A DNA stretch of 6,141 nt from Chromatocurvus sp046260765 (GCA_046260765.1 JBHEOO010000079.1:1-6141), one strand, 5' to 3'; counted from the first letter of the stretch, positions 1 to 5,248 are shown. The notes: generated by a model from the sequence alone, not told the origin. Numbers and translations: made by a program.

Positions 1-967
1 GGGTGATCCACATGAATGCGGCGAAAACGAAAACCGCGGCAACGGCTTTTTCCTCGAAGGCCGTGCGGCCGAGGGCCTCGCGCTCGGCGTGGATCACGCG
101 CCGACCGCCGGGCAGTTCCTTGATCGGCGTGGGGAAGGCCACGCGGCCAAGGTAGAGCCAGGCGATTGACAGCAGCAGGATGACCACCGGCACGCCAACC
201 GCCATCCAGCCGGCAAAGGTTATCTCGACGTCGAAAAGTATCCGTGTCTGCGCCGCCAGAATGATGTTGGGCGGCGTGCCGATCAGTGTTCCGACACCGC
301 CGATGGTACCGGCATAACCGACACCGAAGATCAGCGATTTCTCGAAGGTGGGAAGGTGCCGCTCCTCAGGCGTGCCTTTCAGGGCGCTGGCCACCTGCGC
401 GGTAATGGCCAATGCCATGGGAATCATCATCATAACCGCTGCGGTATTGGACACCCACATGGACAGAAAGGCCGTGGCGAGCATAAAGCCGAGCAGGATG
501 CGCTGCGTGCTGGTGCCGACGACGTCGATAATGCCCAGTGCTATGCGTTTGTGCAGATTCCACTTCTCCATGGCGGTGGCGATGAAAAAGCCGCCCAGGA
601 ACAGGAAGATGATGTCATTCCCGTAGGAAGAGGTCACTGTCGCGCTGTCCAGTGCACCCATCACCGGCAACAGGACCAGGGGCAGCAGTGAGGTGCCGGG
701 GATGGGAATGGCCTCGGTGATCCACCAGGCAGCTACCCACAGCGTTGTGGCCAGAACGGCACGGCCCGCATAACTCAGGCCTTCGGGCGCGAAAAACAGC
801 ATCGTCAGGGCAAACAGGAGTGGTCCCAGTGCCAGGCCAATCGCCTGGGCTCTGGAATAAGGTTGGCTGTTGGTGTCTTTCTGGTCTGCGGGCCTGGTGC
901 TGTTTGTCTGCATTGGCTGTGTCGCGTCCTTGCTGTTGCTACTGATAGTGCCCTTATTCCGGGCCAT
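1..967 (-). CDS. SLC13/DASS-family anion:sodium symporter, N-terminal part (gene runs off the left edge)
   Basis: Inner-membrane secondary transporter of the divalent-anion:Na+ symporter (SLC13/DASS) family, whose members import dicarboxylates, citrate or sulfate with sodium. About 322 residues are visible; members are usually 450-500 residues, so the C-terminal third is missing. Seen directly: a hydrophilic N-terminal stretch of about 40 residues, then successive hydrophobic helices (from residues 41, 71, 95 and 118). The family's Ser-Asn-Thr sodium/substrate motif is at residues 173-175 (WVSNTAAVMMMIP), and the second conserved loop GTLIGTPPN is at 226-234. The ATG at 967 is the first after an in-frame TAA at 988-986. 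It has no convincing Shine-Dalgarno, so the ATG at 913 (Met19), with AAGGAC 12 nt upstream, is a real alternative. The gene lies 165 bp downstream of the TonB receptor on the same strand. Substrate cannot be read from the sequence; a carboxylate is a guess from the context. Confidence 0.9.
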   Translation of the reverse strand, partial: MARNKGTISSNSKDATQPMQTNSTRPADQKDTNSQPYSRAQAIGLALGPLLFALTMLFFAPEGLSYAGRAVLATTLWVAAWWITEAIPIPGTSLLPLVLLPVMGALDSATVTSSYGNDIIFLFLGGFFIATAMEKWNLHKRIALGIIDVVGTSTQRILLGFMLATAFLSMWVSNTAAVMMMIPMALAITAQVASALKGTPEERHLPTFEKSLIFGVGYAGTIGGVGTLIGTPPNIILAAQTRILFDVEITFAGWMAVGVPVVILLLSIAWLYLGRVAFPTPIKELPGGRRVIHAEREALGRTAFEEKAVAAVFVFAAFMWIT

Positions 968-1012
968 GCCCGTGAACAACACAAGTTACACGATTGATCA
1001 GTCATAGTCGCT

Positions 1013-1025
1013 GCGCCTTAAGCGC
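1013..1025. repeat. Small GCGC...GCGC inverted repeat upstream of the symporter gene
   Basis: GCGCCTTAAGCGC is nearly self-complementary and lies about 46 bp upstream of the symporter's ATG. It could be a short hairpin or a protein-binding site. No T-tract follows it on either strand, so it is not an intrinsic terminator. The rest of the 968-1132 spacer shows no gene and no convincing promoter. Confidence 0.25.
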
Positions 1026-1082
1026 ATGGCCCGGGGCTATGGCCTCCAAGCCTGCACACTATTGATCGAGCGGCGCCTTGCC

Positions 1083-1134
1083 AGTGCCCTCGTCTGACGT
1101 GCTGAAACATTGCGAACTTCCAACTCAGGGCACT
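1083..1134 (-). repeat. 8-bp inverted repeat just after the TonB receptor gene
   Basis: AGTGCCCT at 1083-1090 is the exact reverse complement of AGGGCACT at 1127-1134, separated by 36 nt. The right arm overlaps the receptor stop codon (TAG at 1135-1133). A transcript could form a stem here, protecting the mRNA end or reducing read-through into the symporter gene. The long loop and the absence of a U-tract make it a poor intrinsic terminator, and chance is possible. Confidence 0.25.
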
Positions 1135-3238
1135 AGTTCACCGCGAAACGCACGCCCGCGTAGACGGTCCGTTCCAGTGCGGGCTCGATGCCGTCGTTGC
1201 GGACACGGCTGTAGTAGTCCTCGTTCAACAGGTTGTTGATGCCACCGTACACCGTCCACCGCCCGGCGGGTCGGTACTCCAGGCTGAAGTCCAGCACTTC
1301 GTAGGACGGGATTTCCGCCTCGATCAGGCCGGCGCCGGCGCCGCGCGGCAGATTGGAGTCCTGCCAGTACTGATCGCCCACCAGCGTTGCAGTCAGCGCG
1401 GCATTCCACTGGGGGTCGTCGTAGATGAAGCCGGCGCGGATCAGGTGGTCGGGCGCAAAGGCCGGCTGGTTGCCCTCCAGGCTGGCGGTGACACTGTTCG
1501 TGATCTCCGCATCCAGCAGCGAGCCGCTGGCGAACAGGGTCAGCGATCGGGTACCTGCGGTCAGCACGCTGTACTCGATGCTGAACTCCACGCCCTGGTG
1601 CCGCGAGTCGCCGCTGTTGATGCGCTCCACATCAGCGATGTTCACCTGTATCTGTTCGATCTTGTCCTGGAAGTCGATGCGGAACAGGCTGATATCGACG
1701 ACCAGTCTGTCTATCGGCTGGCTGCGGTAGCCGAACTCGTAGTTGACACCCCGCGACACGCCGGGGCCGCTGGAGCCAGCCAGCTCAGAGGTCGGGTTGA
1801 TCAGGTCGTCGAAGCGCTGGGGGCGGTAGGACTCGGACACATTGGCGTACAGCTCCGAGCGCTCGCCGGTCTGGTACATCAGCCCGAGGCCGAGCAGCGT
1901 CTCGTTGAACGTGCGATCCAGATCGATACCGTCCCGATTAAGAGCGGCGCTGGTGACGACGTCCTCCAGATCGTAGTTGATGCGCTCGTAGCGCATGCTC
2001 GGCACCACGCTGAGCCGGCCGAAGCTGAACAGGTTCTCGACGAACAGCGCGGTGTAGTTGATGGCGCGATCCTGCTCAAACGCCAGGTCTGCCGGATTCT
2101 GACGGCTGGAGCGGATGTCGTCGCTGACGTGGCGGGTTCGCGGGCTGTCGCCCAGGTAGCTGGTAGCGCCTGCCGTCAGCACGTGGTTCGCTCCCCATGC
2201 CAGGGCAAAGCGCACATCGACGCCGTAGTTGTCGAACTGCTGCTCATCGATGGCGGTGGTTGCCGGTTCGCTGGTGGGGTCCGTGAACTGCGCCGAGCGC
2301 CGGCTCAGTCGGTCCATACCCAGATACCAGGCCCGGGCATCCACGGTCGTTGCGTCATTGATCTGCTGCTCGTAGGTAAGCGTGGCGATAAGCTGATCGA
2401 TCTCCACCCGGTTGAACGGCGTCTTCACCCGGTCGCGATCAGCCGCAAATTCCGCGGACGTCAAGCGGCCTGCCTCGCCGGAGTCGGACTGGTAGAGGTC
2501 CAGATCAAAGCCCAGGCGAATCCCGTCGAAACCTTCGTAGGAGGCGCCGAAGTAGCCCGAGTTGACCTCGTAGTCTTCGTTGCGTCGCGGACCGTCGGCG
2601 CTGCGGTGGTCGAAGGACGCCATGATCCCGACGTCGTTGTGCGACCAGCGCGCCTCGTTATAGGTGCTGTAGAGGCCGTCGCTGCCGGTTGACTGATCAG
2701 TCCTGAACGACGCCGGCGCTTGTGCATTGGCCCGCCGTGTAACGAAATTGAGCACCGGGCCAATCTGCGGGCCGTAGAGCAGGCCGCCGCCGCCCCGCAC
2801 GAACTCGATCCGTTCCACCCGCTGCGCCGCCGGCATGTAGTACATGGTGGGGTAGCCAAAAGGCGCCGCGGCCAACGGCACGTTGTTCTGGAAAAACGCA
2901 ACGAACTCGGACTCATGCGGGTTGCCCAGCCCCCGATAATTGACGTTGTAGATGCTGGGGATTTTCTGGTCCGATACGAACAGGCCGGGCACCCGGGAGA
3001 ACATCTGGCGCAGATTGGGCTCGACAAATGCAGGCTGCTCGGAGAGGTCGACCATCGTCGTTTTCTTGCCGGCAAAAATCCTGCCCTCCTGCAAGCCCGG
3101 CAGTGTACCGGGCACCTTGGTATCACGGGTGCCGAAAACTTCAATGGTTTCAATGCCACCGCCGTCCGATAACGCATCGGCACCCGCGGTGAGAGCGACA
3201 GCCGACAGAGCCGCGGCCGCAAGCTGAGAAATACGCAT
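1133..3238 (-). CDS. TonB-dependent outer-membrane receptor, FecA-like (ferric chelate uptake)
   Basis: Outer-membrane 22-strand barrel receptor that imports a ligand, probably a ferric chelate, using energy from the TonB-ExbBD complex. The 701-residue product starts with a signal peptide (MRISQLAAAALSAVALTAG, likely cut after AGADA). A TonB-box-like ETIEV follows at residues 30-34, and then a plug domain at about 45-170. The plug carries YRGLGNPHESEFVAFF (101-116), VERIEFVRGG (141-150) and LLYGPQIGPVLNFVTRR (153-169). This plug resembles E. coli FecA (ferric citrate) as I remember it. The barrel fills the remainder. FecA's extra N-terminal signalling domain is absent, so this is not a FecR/FecI transducer. 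The ATG at 3238 is chosen because GAGGT (3246-3250) lies 7 nt upstream; an in-frame TTG at 3262 would add eight residues ahead of the signal peptide and lacks such a site. The last residue is Asn (GVRFAVN), not the usual aromatic. Probably Fur-regulated. Exact substrate is uncertain. Confidence 0.93.
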   Translation of the reverse strand: MRISQLAAAALSAVALTAGADALSDGGGIETIEVFGTRDTKVPGTLPGLQEGRIFAGKKTTMVDLSEQPAFVEPNLRQMFSRVPGLFVSDQKIPSIYNVNYRGLGNPHESEFVAFFQNNVPLAAAPFGYPTMYYMPAAQRVERIEFVRGGGGLLYGPQIGPVLNFVTRRANAQAPASFRTDQSTGSDGLYSTYNEARWSHNDVGIMASFDHRSADGPRRNEDYEVNSGYFGASYEGFDGIRLGFDLDLYQSDSGEAGRLTSAEFAADRDRVKTPFNRVEIDQLIATLTYEQQINDATTVDARAWYLGMDRLSRRSAQFTDPTSEPATTAIDEQQFDNYGVDVRFALAWGANHVLTAGATSYLGDSPRTRHVSDDIRSSRQNPADLAFEQDRAINYTALFVENLFSFGRLSVVPSMRYERINYDLEDVVTSAALNRDGIDLDRTFNETLLGLGLMYQTGERSELYANVSESYRPQRFDDLINPTSELAGSSGPGVSRGVNYEFGYRSQPIDRLVVDISLFRIDFQDKIEQIQVNIADVERINSGDSRHQGVEFSIEYSVLTAGTRSLTLFASGSLLDAEITNSVTASLEGNQPAFAPDHLIRAGFIYDDPQWNAALTATLVGDQYWQDSNLPRGAGAGLIEAEIPSYEVLDFSLEYRPAGRWTVYGGINNLLNEDYYSRVRNDGIEPALERTVYAGVRFAVN

Positions 3239-3245
3239 GTGAACT

Positions 3246-3250
3246 ACCTC
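3246..3250 (-). promoter_or_regulatory. Ribosome binding site deciding the TonB receptor start
   Basis: GAGGT on the minus strand, 7 nt before the ATG at 3238. It supports that ATG over the in-frame TTG at 3262. Confidence 0.75.
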
Positions 3251-3264
3251 ATTGAGAAACAAAT

Positions 3265-3283
3265 AGTAATGAGATTGATTATT
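3265..3283 (-). promoter_or_regulatory. Fur-box-like operator upstream of the TonB receptor
   Basis: AGTAATGAGATTGATTATT (plus strand) matches the classical 19-bp Fur consensus GATAATGATAATCATTATC at 13 of 19 positions by hand count. It lies inside a larger imperfect palindrome with exact arms TAGTAAT (3264-3270) and ATTACTA (3281-3287). It sits 27 bp upstream of the receptor ATG and overlaps the predicted -10 element, a position where iron-loaded Fur would block transcription. Matches of this quality upstream of TonB receptors are often functional, but binding is inferred. Confidence 0.6.
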
Positions 3284-3307
3284 ACTAAGTTTCTATATAC
3301 TGCGCAA
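3279..3307 (-). promoter_or_regulatory. Candidate sigma70-type promoter of the TonB receptor gene
   Basis: Minus strand: -35-like TTGCGC (3307-3302) and -10-like TAATAA (3284-3279), with a 17-nt spacer. Each hexamer matches the consensus at about three of six positions. The local sequence (3251-3300) is strikingly AT-rich for this window, as expected for a promoter. A TATATAGA stretch just upstream offers an alternative -10. The overlap with the Fur-like site supports iron-controlled transcription. Confidence 0.45.
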
Positions 3308-3319
3308 GCCCGCCAAGCC

Positions 3320-3403
3320 AAAAATCCGTTTTACCCTGGAGAGATACTGCTTGAGGAATTTATCGAGCCTCAGCGGATGAGTCAGGCTGAGTTCGCAAGA
3401 AGA
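3320..3403 (+). pseudogene. Remnant of a HigA-type antitoxin gene (N-terminal fragment only)
   Basis: Plus strand, opposite to its neighbours. The reading frame encodes KNPFYPGEILLEEFIEP followed by MSQAEFARR. This matches the conserved N-terminus of HigA-family helix-turn-helix antitoxins (HPGEILREEFLEP...LSQ...LA). An intact HigA is about 95-105 residues and continues through the recognition helix; here similarity stops after FARR at an A-rich stretch (3400-3407). The frame then reads unrelated sequence to a stop near 3496. The nominal open frame begins at 3239 (another ATG at 3269), but the sequence before residue KNPF is not antitoxin-like and overlaps the TonB receptor promoter. No HigB-like toxin is visible. 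Read as decayed debris of a toxin-antitoxin module. A functional 85-residue protein is unlikely but not excluded. Confidence 0.65.
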
Positions 3404-3405
3404 AA

Positions 3406-3450
3406 AAGATGCTCTATACCTCCGGCTACACCGAGAACGCCATTGTTCAC
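3406..3450 (+). pseudogene. Fragment of a response-regulator receiver domain
   Basis: In a different frame from the antitoxin remnant, 15 codons encode KMLYTSGYTENAIVH. This matches the beta4-alpha4 stretch of receiver domains found in many proteobacterial PAS-hybrid histidine kinases (typically VLFTSGYTENAIVHHGRLDPGV...KPY). Only this segment is recognisable. The expected GRLDPGV and the KPY lysine loop do not follow, and nothing upstream carries the phosphoacceptor Asp region. It directly abuts the antitoxin remnant, so the two fragments appear joined by deletion or recombination. The following 3451-3499 is unassigned and contains a weak GCCTG/CAGGC hairpin (3474-3491) near the reductase stop codon. 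Confidence 0.6.
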
Positions 3451-3499
3451 CGCGCTCTGTGCAGCTCATGCCCGCCTGATAAAAGACAGGCAATGAGGC

Positions 3500-4246
3500 T
3501 TATGGCCCACCTTCGGAGGAAGGCGGCGCGTTTTTTCGTTGCGTCGCCGCAGACAGACGTCGCCGTTGCTGTGGCTGCAGCAGAAACATTTCAACCAGCA
3601 TCCACAGCCCCGCAAGCAGCAACAGAATCCAGTAAATGGCCAGTAGAGGCTGGCTGCTGTAACCGCCGGCGCTGATGGCATGGATTGCAATGAGCAACCC
3701 GAGGATCAGTGCGCTGCCTGCATGCATAAAGCGCCAGGTGCGGTAGCTGCCCGGCATTTTCTTGCGGTCAGCTGCGATGAAGATGATGGCGGCGGTAAGA
3801 ATCCAGGCCGCCAGTCCGGTTATCAGCGACCAGTTGCCGAGGATAAGCGTGGGGTCATCAGAATTGAACCAGGGCCAGGAGAGGCCATCAGGCGCGGTAT
3901 AGAGAAAGGGATGTACTGCGATGCCGGCGATAATCGCGTAAGCCATCCAGCGGTGAATACGCATAGTGCGGTGCACCCCGAGACGACCGGAAATCCATTG
4001 CGTCCGCCCCGAGAACAGAAAATCGACCAGCAAGGCCGCGAAAGCAAGCATGCCAAGGGTCGAGGCAAATACATCAACGCCCGCGTGGGCGCTAATGGGG
4101 TAGAGAAAAAACGCAAAACCCAGCGGCGCCAGTATCAGCGTCACGTAGAGCGTGCCAAGTAGCCACAATGATACGCCCGGGCTCGGGGAACGCCCCGCCG
4201 ACCCTGCCGACGAACGAACAGATGGCCTTACCCGTTTTTTCACCAT
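3500..4246 (-). CDS. Ferric-reductase-like transmembrane cytochrome b (no flavin domain)
   Basis: Integral inner-membrane protein of 248 residues with about six transmembrane helices (near 26-50, 55-80, 98-118, 133-157, 175-195, 200-220). It resembles the ferric reductase-like transmembrane domain shared by FRE, NOX and YedZ/MsrQ proteins. Key evidence is two pairs of histidines, His98/His112 and His175/His189, each H-x13-H on neighbouring helices. This is the pattern that binds two b-type haems stacked across the membrane in ferric reductases and NADPH oxidases. Such proteins carry electrons across the membrane, in ferric reductases to ferric chelates. The FAD/NAD(P)H-binding module of full-length ferric reductases is absent, so a separate electron donor is needed. 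The N-terminus is basic (MVKKRVR). The ATG at 4246 has no strong Shine-Dalgarno and lies 12 nt after the upstream small gene, suggesting translational coupling. It is followed, after the debris region, by the FecA-like receptor on the same strand. A role in iron reduction is inferred. Confidence 0.82.
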   Translation of the reverse strand: MVKKRVRPSVRSSAGSAGRSPSPGVSLWLLGTLYVTLILAPLGFAFFLYPISAHAGVDVFASTLGMLAFAALLVDFLFSGRTQWISGRLGVHRTMRIHRWMAYAIIAGIAVHPFLYTAPDGLSWPWFNSDDPTLILGNWSLITGLAAWILTAAIIFIAADRKKMPGSYRTWRFMHAGSALILGLLIAIHAISAGGYSSQPLLAIYWILLLLAGLWMLVEMFLLQPQQRRRLSAATQRKNAPPSSEGGP

Positions 4247-4258
4247 GCCGGCATCGTG

Positions 4259-4423
4259 CTAGGCCGCCATCCCCGTCATCGCCCGGCCCACAAGGCCAAG
4301 GCAGCACAGAATACCGACAACCACCAGAATCTTCACCAGATGTCGATCCAGCCAGCCAGGTTCAACACCGTCAGGGGTGGGCTGCTGGCGCTCGTCATTG
4401 TCATCCCTGCCGTCCTGCAACAC
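4259..4423 (-). CDS. Small single-pass membrane protein, 54 residues, unknown function
   Basis: Proposed start is GTG at 4423, with GGAG (4432-4429) 5 nt upstream; the open frame extends to a TTG at 4459, but that lies inside the terminator loop. The product is acidic and hydrophilic for about 25 residues (VLQDGRDDNDERQQPTPDG), then WLDRH. A single hydrophobic helix follows (about 29-46, LVKILVVVGILCCLGLVG) with two adjacent cysteines, then a short tail RAMTGMAA. The topology could be either orientation. The stop lies 12 nt before the ferric-reductase-like gene, so the two are probably co-transcribed and may be coupled; it could be a small accessory subunit of the cytochrome. I do not recognise a family. 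The chance that it is spurious is moderate, but the RBS, TM helix and tight spacing favour a real gene. Confidence 0.55.
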   Translation of the reverse strand: MLQDGRDDNDERQQPTPDGVEPGWLDRHLVKILVVVGILCCLGLVGRAMTGMAA

Positions 4424-4436
4424 GCATACTCCAGAG

Positions 4437-4471
4437 AAAAAAACGCCGCCGCACGTCAAAAAACGGCGGCG
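4437..4471 (-). terminator. Intrinsic terminator (possible attenuator) between the four-helix gene and the small membrane gene
   Basis: On the minus strand, CGCCGCCG (4471-4464) pairs perfectly with CGGCGGCG (4451-4444) around a 12-nt loop TTTTTTGACGTG. Seven T residues follow immediately (4443-4437). This is a textbook rho-independent terminator for transcription leftward from the four-helix membrane gene. The T-tract ends 13 nt before the GTG of the next gene, so it may work as an attenuator of the small-protein/reductase pair. On the plus strand no T-tract follows, so it is directional. Confidence 0.85.
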
Positions 4472-4498
4472 GCTTCACTTCAGTCAATGTCATGGCCG

Positions 4499-4516
4499 GC
4501 AGCGGCGAACCGCAGC
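4499..4516 (-). other. Stem-loop with a TTCG loop upstream of the terminator
   Basis: On the minus strand GCTGCGG-TTCG-CCGCTGC folds into a seven-pair stem with one T-T mismatch. It lies between the four-helix gene's stop (4552) and the terminator. No T-tract follows. It may stabilise the mRNA 3' end or be part of a structured leader for the downstream genes. The rest of 4472-4551 contains a lone TTGACT (4487-4482) with no matching -10 at proper spacing, so no promoter is called. Confidence 0.35.
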
Positions 4517-4551
4517 GGGAATGGAACAGGTGCTGCCGACTTACTGCCTTC

Positions 4552-4974
4552 TCATGCAGTTGCCGCCTGGGGCTGGGAGTTCTTCAGTCCGAGCCATAAC
4601 ACAGCGAACACGATAACCACGACACTGTTGATACCGGCCTGCAGCAACATCTGCGGGATGGTCAGCTGTCCGAACTGCACGTAAATATAGGCAGCGTACA
4701 GTACCCCAAGGACCTGCTCGGCGATGGCGACCCAGAGCAGATTCAGATACTGCAACGGATTCAGTGCCATGATCACGAACATGATCGCCAGCAGGACCAT
4801 AACCATGCCGTACTGGGTACTCATAGTAATCAACTGCGGCGTCCAGCCTTCTTCCGCCGTCCAGCCAACGGCGGCGGCACCCACTTCCGGTGCAAACGTG
4901 GAAAGCACGCCAAACGCCAGATGCCAGGCCGCCCACACCCACAGAACAGACTTCAAAATTGATAAACGATTCAT
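4552..4974 (-). CDS. Four-helix integral membrane protein, unknown function
   Basis: The product has 140 residues with four predicted transmembrane helices: about 5-28, 48-71, 78-101 and 109-130. A loop with FAPEVGAAAVGW follows helix 1, and the C-terminal tail (KNSQPQAATA) is hydrophilic. Start chosen: ATG at 4974, because AAGGGG (4985-4980) ends 5 nt upstream; the open frame extends 15 codons further to 5019 but without an RBS, and that extension crosses an inverted repeat. No haem-type histidine pairs, metal-binding clusters or transporter signatures are visible. The size and topology resemble several small DUF membrane families, but I do not recognise one. It is the first gene of the leftward series, is followed by a strong terminator and is divergent from the cyclase gene. 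It may therefore be a single-gene transcript or, if the terminator is leaky, part of an operon with the reductase. Confidence 0.78.
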   Translation of the reverse strand: MNRLSILKSVLWVWAAWHLAFGVLSTFAPEVGAAAVGWTAEEGWTPQLITMSTQYGMVMVLLAIMFVIMALNPLQYLNLLWVAIAEQVLGVLYAAYIYVQFGQLTIPQMLLQAGINSVVVIVFAVLWLGLKNSQPQAATA

Positions 4975-4988
4975 AACTACCCCTTTTT

Positions 4989-5008
4989 TTGTAACAACCA
5001 GCTTACAA
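4989..5008. promoter_or_regulatory. Inverted repeat, candidate operator of the four-helix gene
   Basis: TTGTAA (4989-4994) and TTACAA (5003-5008) are perfect 6-bp inverted arms with an 8-nt spacer, just upstream of the Shine-Dalgarno of the four-helix gene. The right arm overlaps a -10-like TATTGT (5010-5005, minus strand, 4 of 6 consensus). No good -35 is found at normal spacing. A dimeric regulator could bind here. The family is not identifiable. Confidence 0.35.
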
Positions 5009-5036
5009 TACGAAAACATGGGTGGATTGGTTCGCC

Positions 5037-5075
5037 GAAGAGTGATTTGATTGAAGAGTGATTTGATTGAAGAGT
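5037..5075. repeat. 16-bp tandem repeat, about 2.4 copies
   Basis: GAAGAGTGATTTGATT occurs twice exactly (5037-5052 and 5053-5068), followed by a partial third copy GAAGAGT (5069-5075). It lies in the non-coding divergent region between the four-helix gene and the cyclase gene. A 16-bp period is not a multiple of three, so it is not a coding repeat. Exact identity suggests recent slippage duplication. Separately, AGTAAAGGCT occurs at both 5073-5082 and 5208-5217. Confidence 0.9.
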
Positions 5076-5132
5076 AAAGGCTACAGGATCAGCGACGGCG
5101 CGGGCAATCACGACGGCATTGCCGGGTGTCAG

Positions 5133-5175
5133 TGACGTGTTGCAATGACGTGTTTCAATGACGTGCTTCAATGAC
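5133..5175. repeat. 13-bp tandem repeat (TGACGTGTTTCAA), three copies plus a partial fourth
   Basis: Units: TGACGTGTTGCAA (5133-5145), TGACGTGTTTCAA (5146-5158) and TGACGTGCTTCAA (5159-5171), then TGAC (5172-5175). Each complete unit differs from the middle one at a single base. The array ends about 73 bp upstream of the cyclase ATG, where activator or iteron-like binding sites could sit. It may equally be slippage. The period is not a multiple of three. Confidence 0.9.
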
Positions 5176-5248
5176 ATTGTGACCGGCACGAAACAATGTT
5201 AAACGGTAGTAAAGGCTGGTCTTGACGATTTGCGCAGGGGGCGGTTGC

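Noticed and set aside
1445..2692. 415-residue open frame on the plus strand antisense to the TonB receptor
   Set aside because: It lies wholly inside the receptor gene on the opposite strand, has no recognisable domain or RBS, and is explained by GC-rich codon bias lowering stop-codon frequency. The receptor frame shows a signal peptide, TonB box and plug motifs.
2461..3222. 253-residue minus-strand frame inside the receptor gene
   Set aside because: Out-of-frame shadow of the receptor, rich in Arg, Ser and Thr with no domain.
3474..3491. GCCTG-N8-CAGGC hairpin as terminator of the reductase gene
   Set aside because: The stem is only five pairs and no T-tract follows on either strand.
4168..4684. 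Overlapping plus-strand frames of 142-143 residues opposite the small membrane gene and four-helix gene
   Set aside because: No family features, low-complexity Arg/Pro/Ser composition, and both cross the minus-strand terminator. The opposite-strand genes have RBSs and clear TM patterns.
5037..5175. CRISPR array
   Set aside because: The repeat units are 13 and 16 bp, directly adjacent without spacers, and there are no cas genes.
4977..5189. 70-residue minus-strand frame across the repeat region
   Set aside because: It starts with GTG without an RBS and runs through tandem repeats with periods not divisible by three, inside the promoter region of the four-helix gene. It is probably non-coding.
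5177..5227. Promoter for the cyclase (TTGTGA at 5177 with TTAAAC at 5199, or TTGACG at 5222)
   Set aside because: The first pair has weak hexamers. TTGACG at 5222-5227 is too close to the ATG at 5249 to leave room for a -10 and a leader. No confident promoter call is possible.
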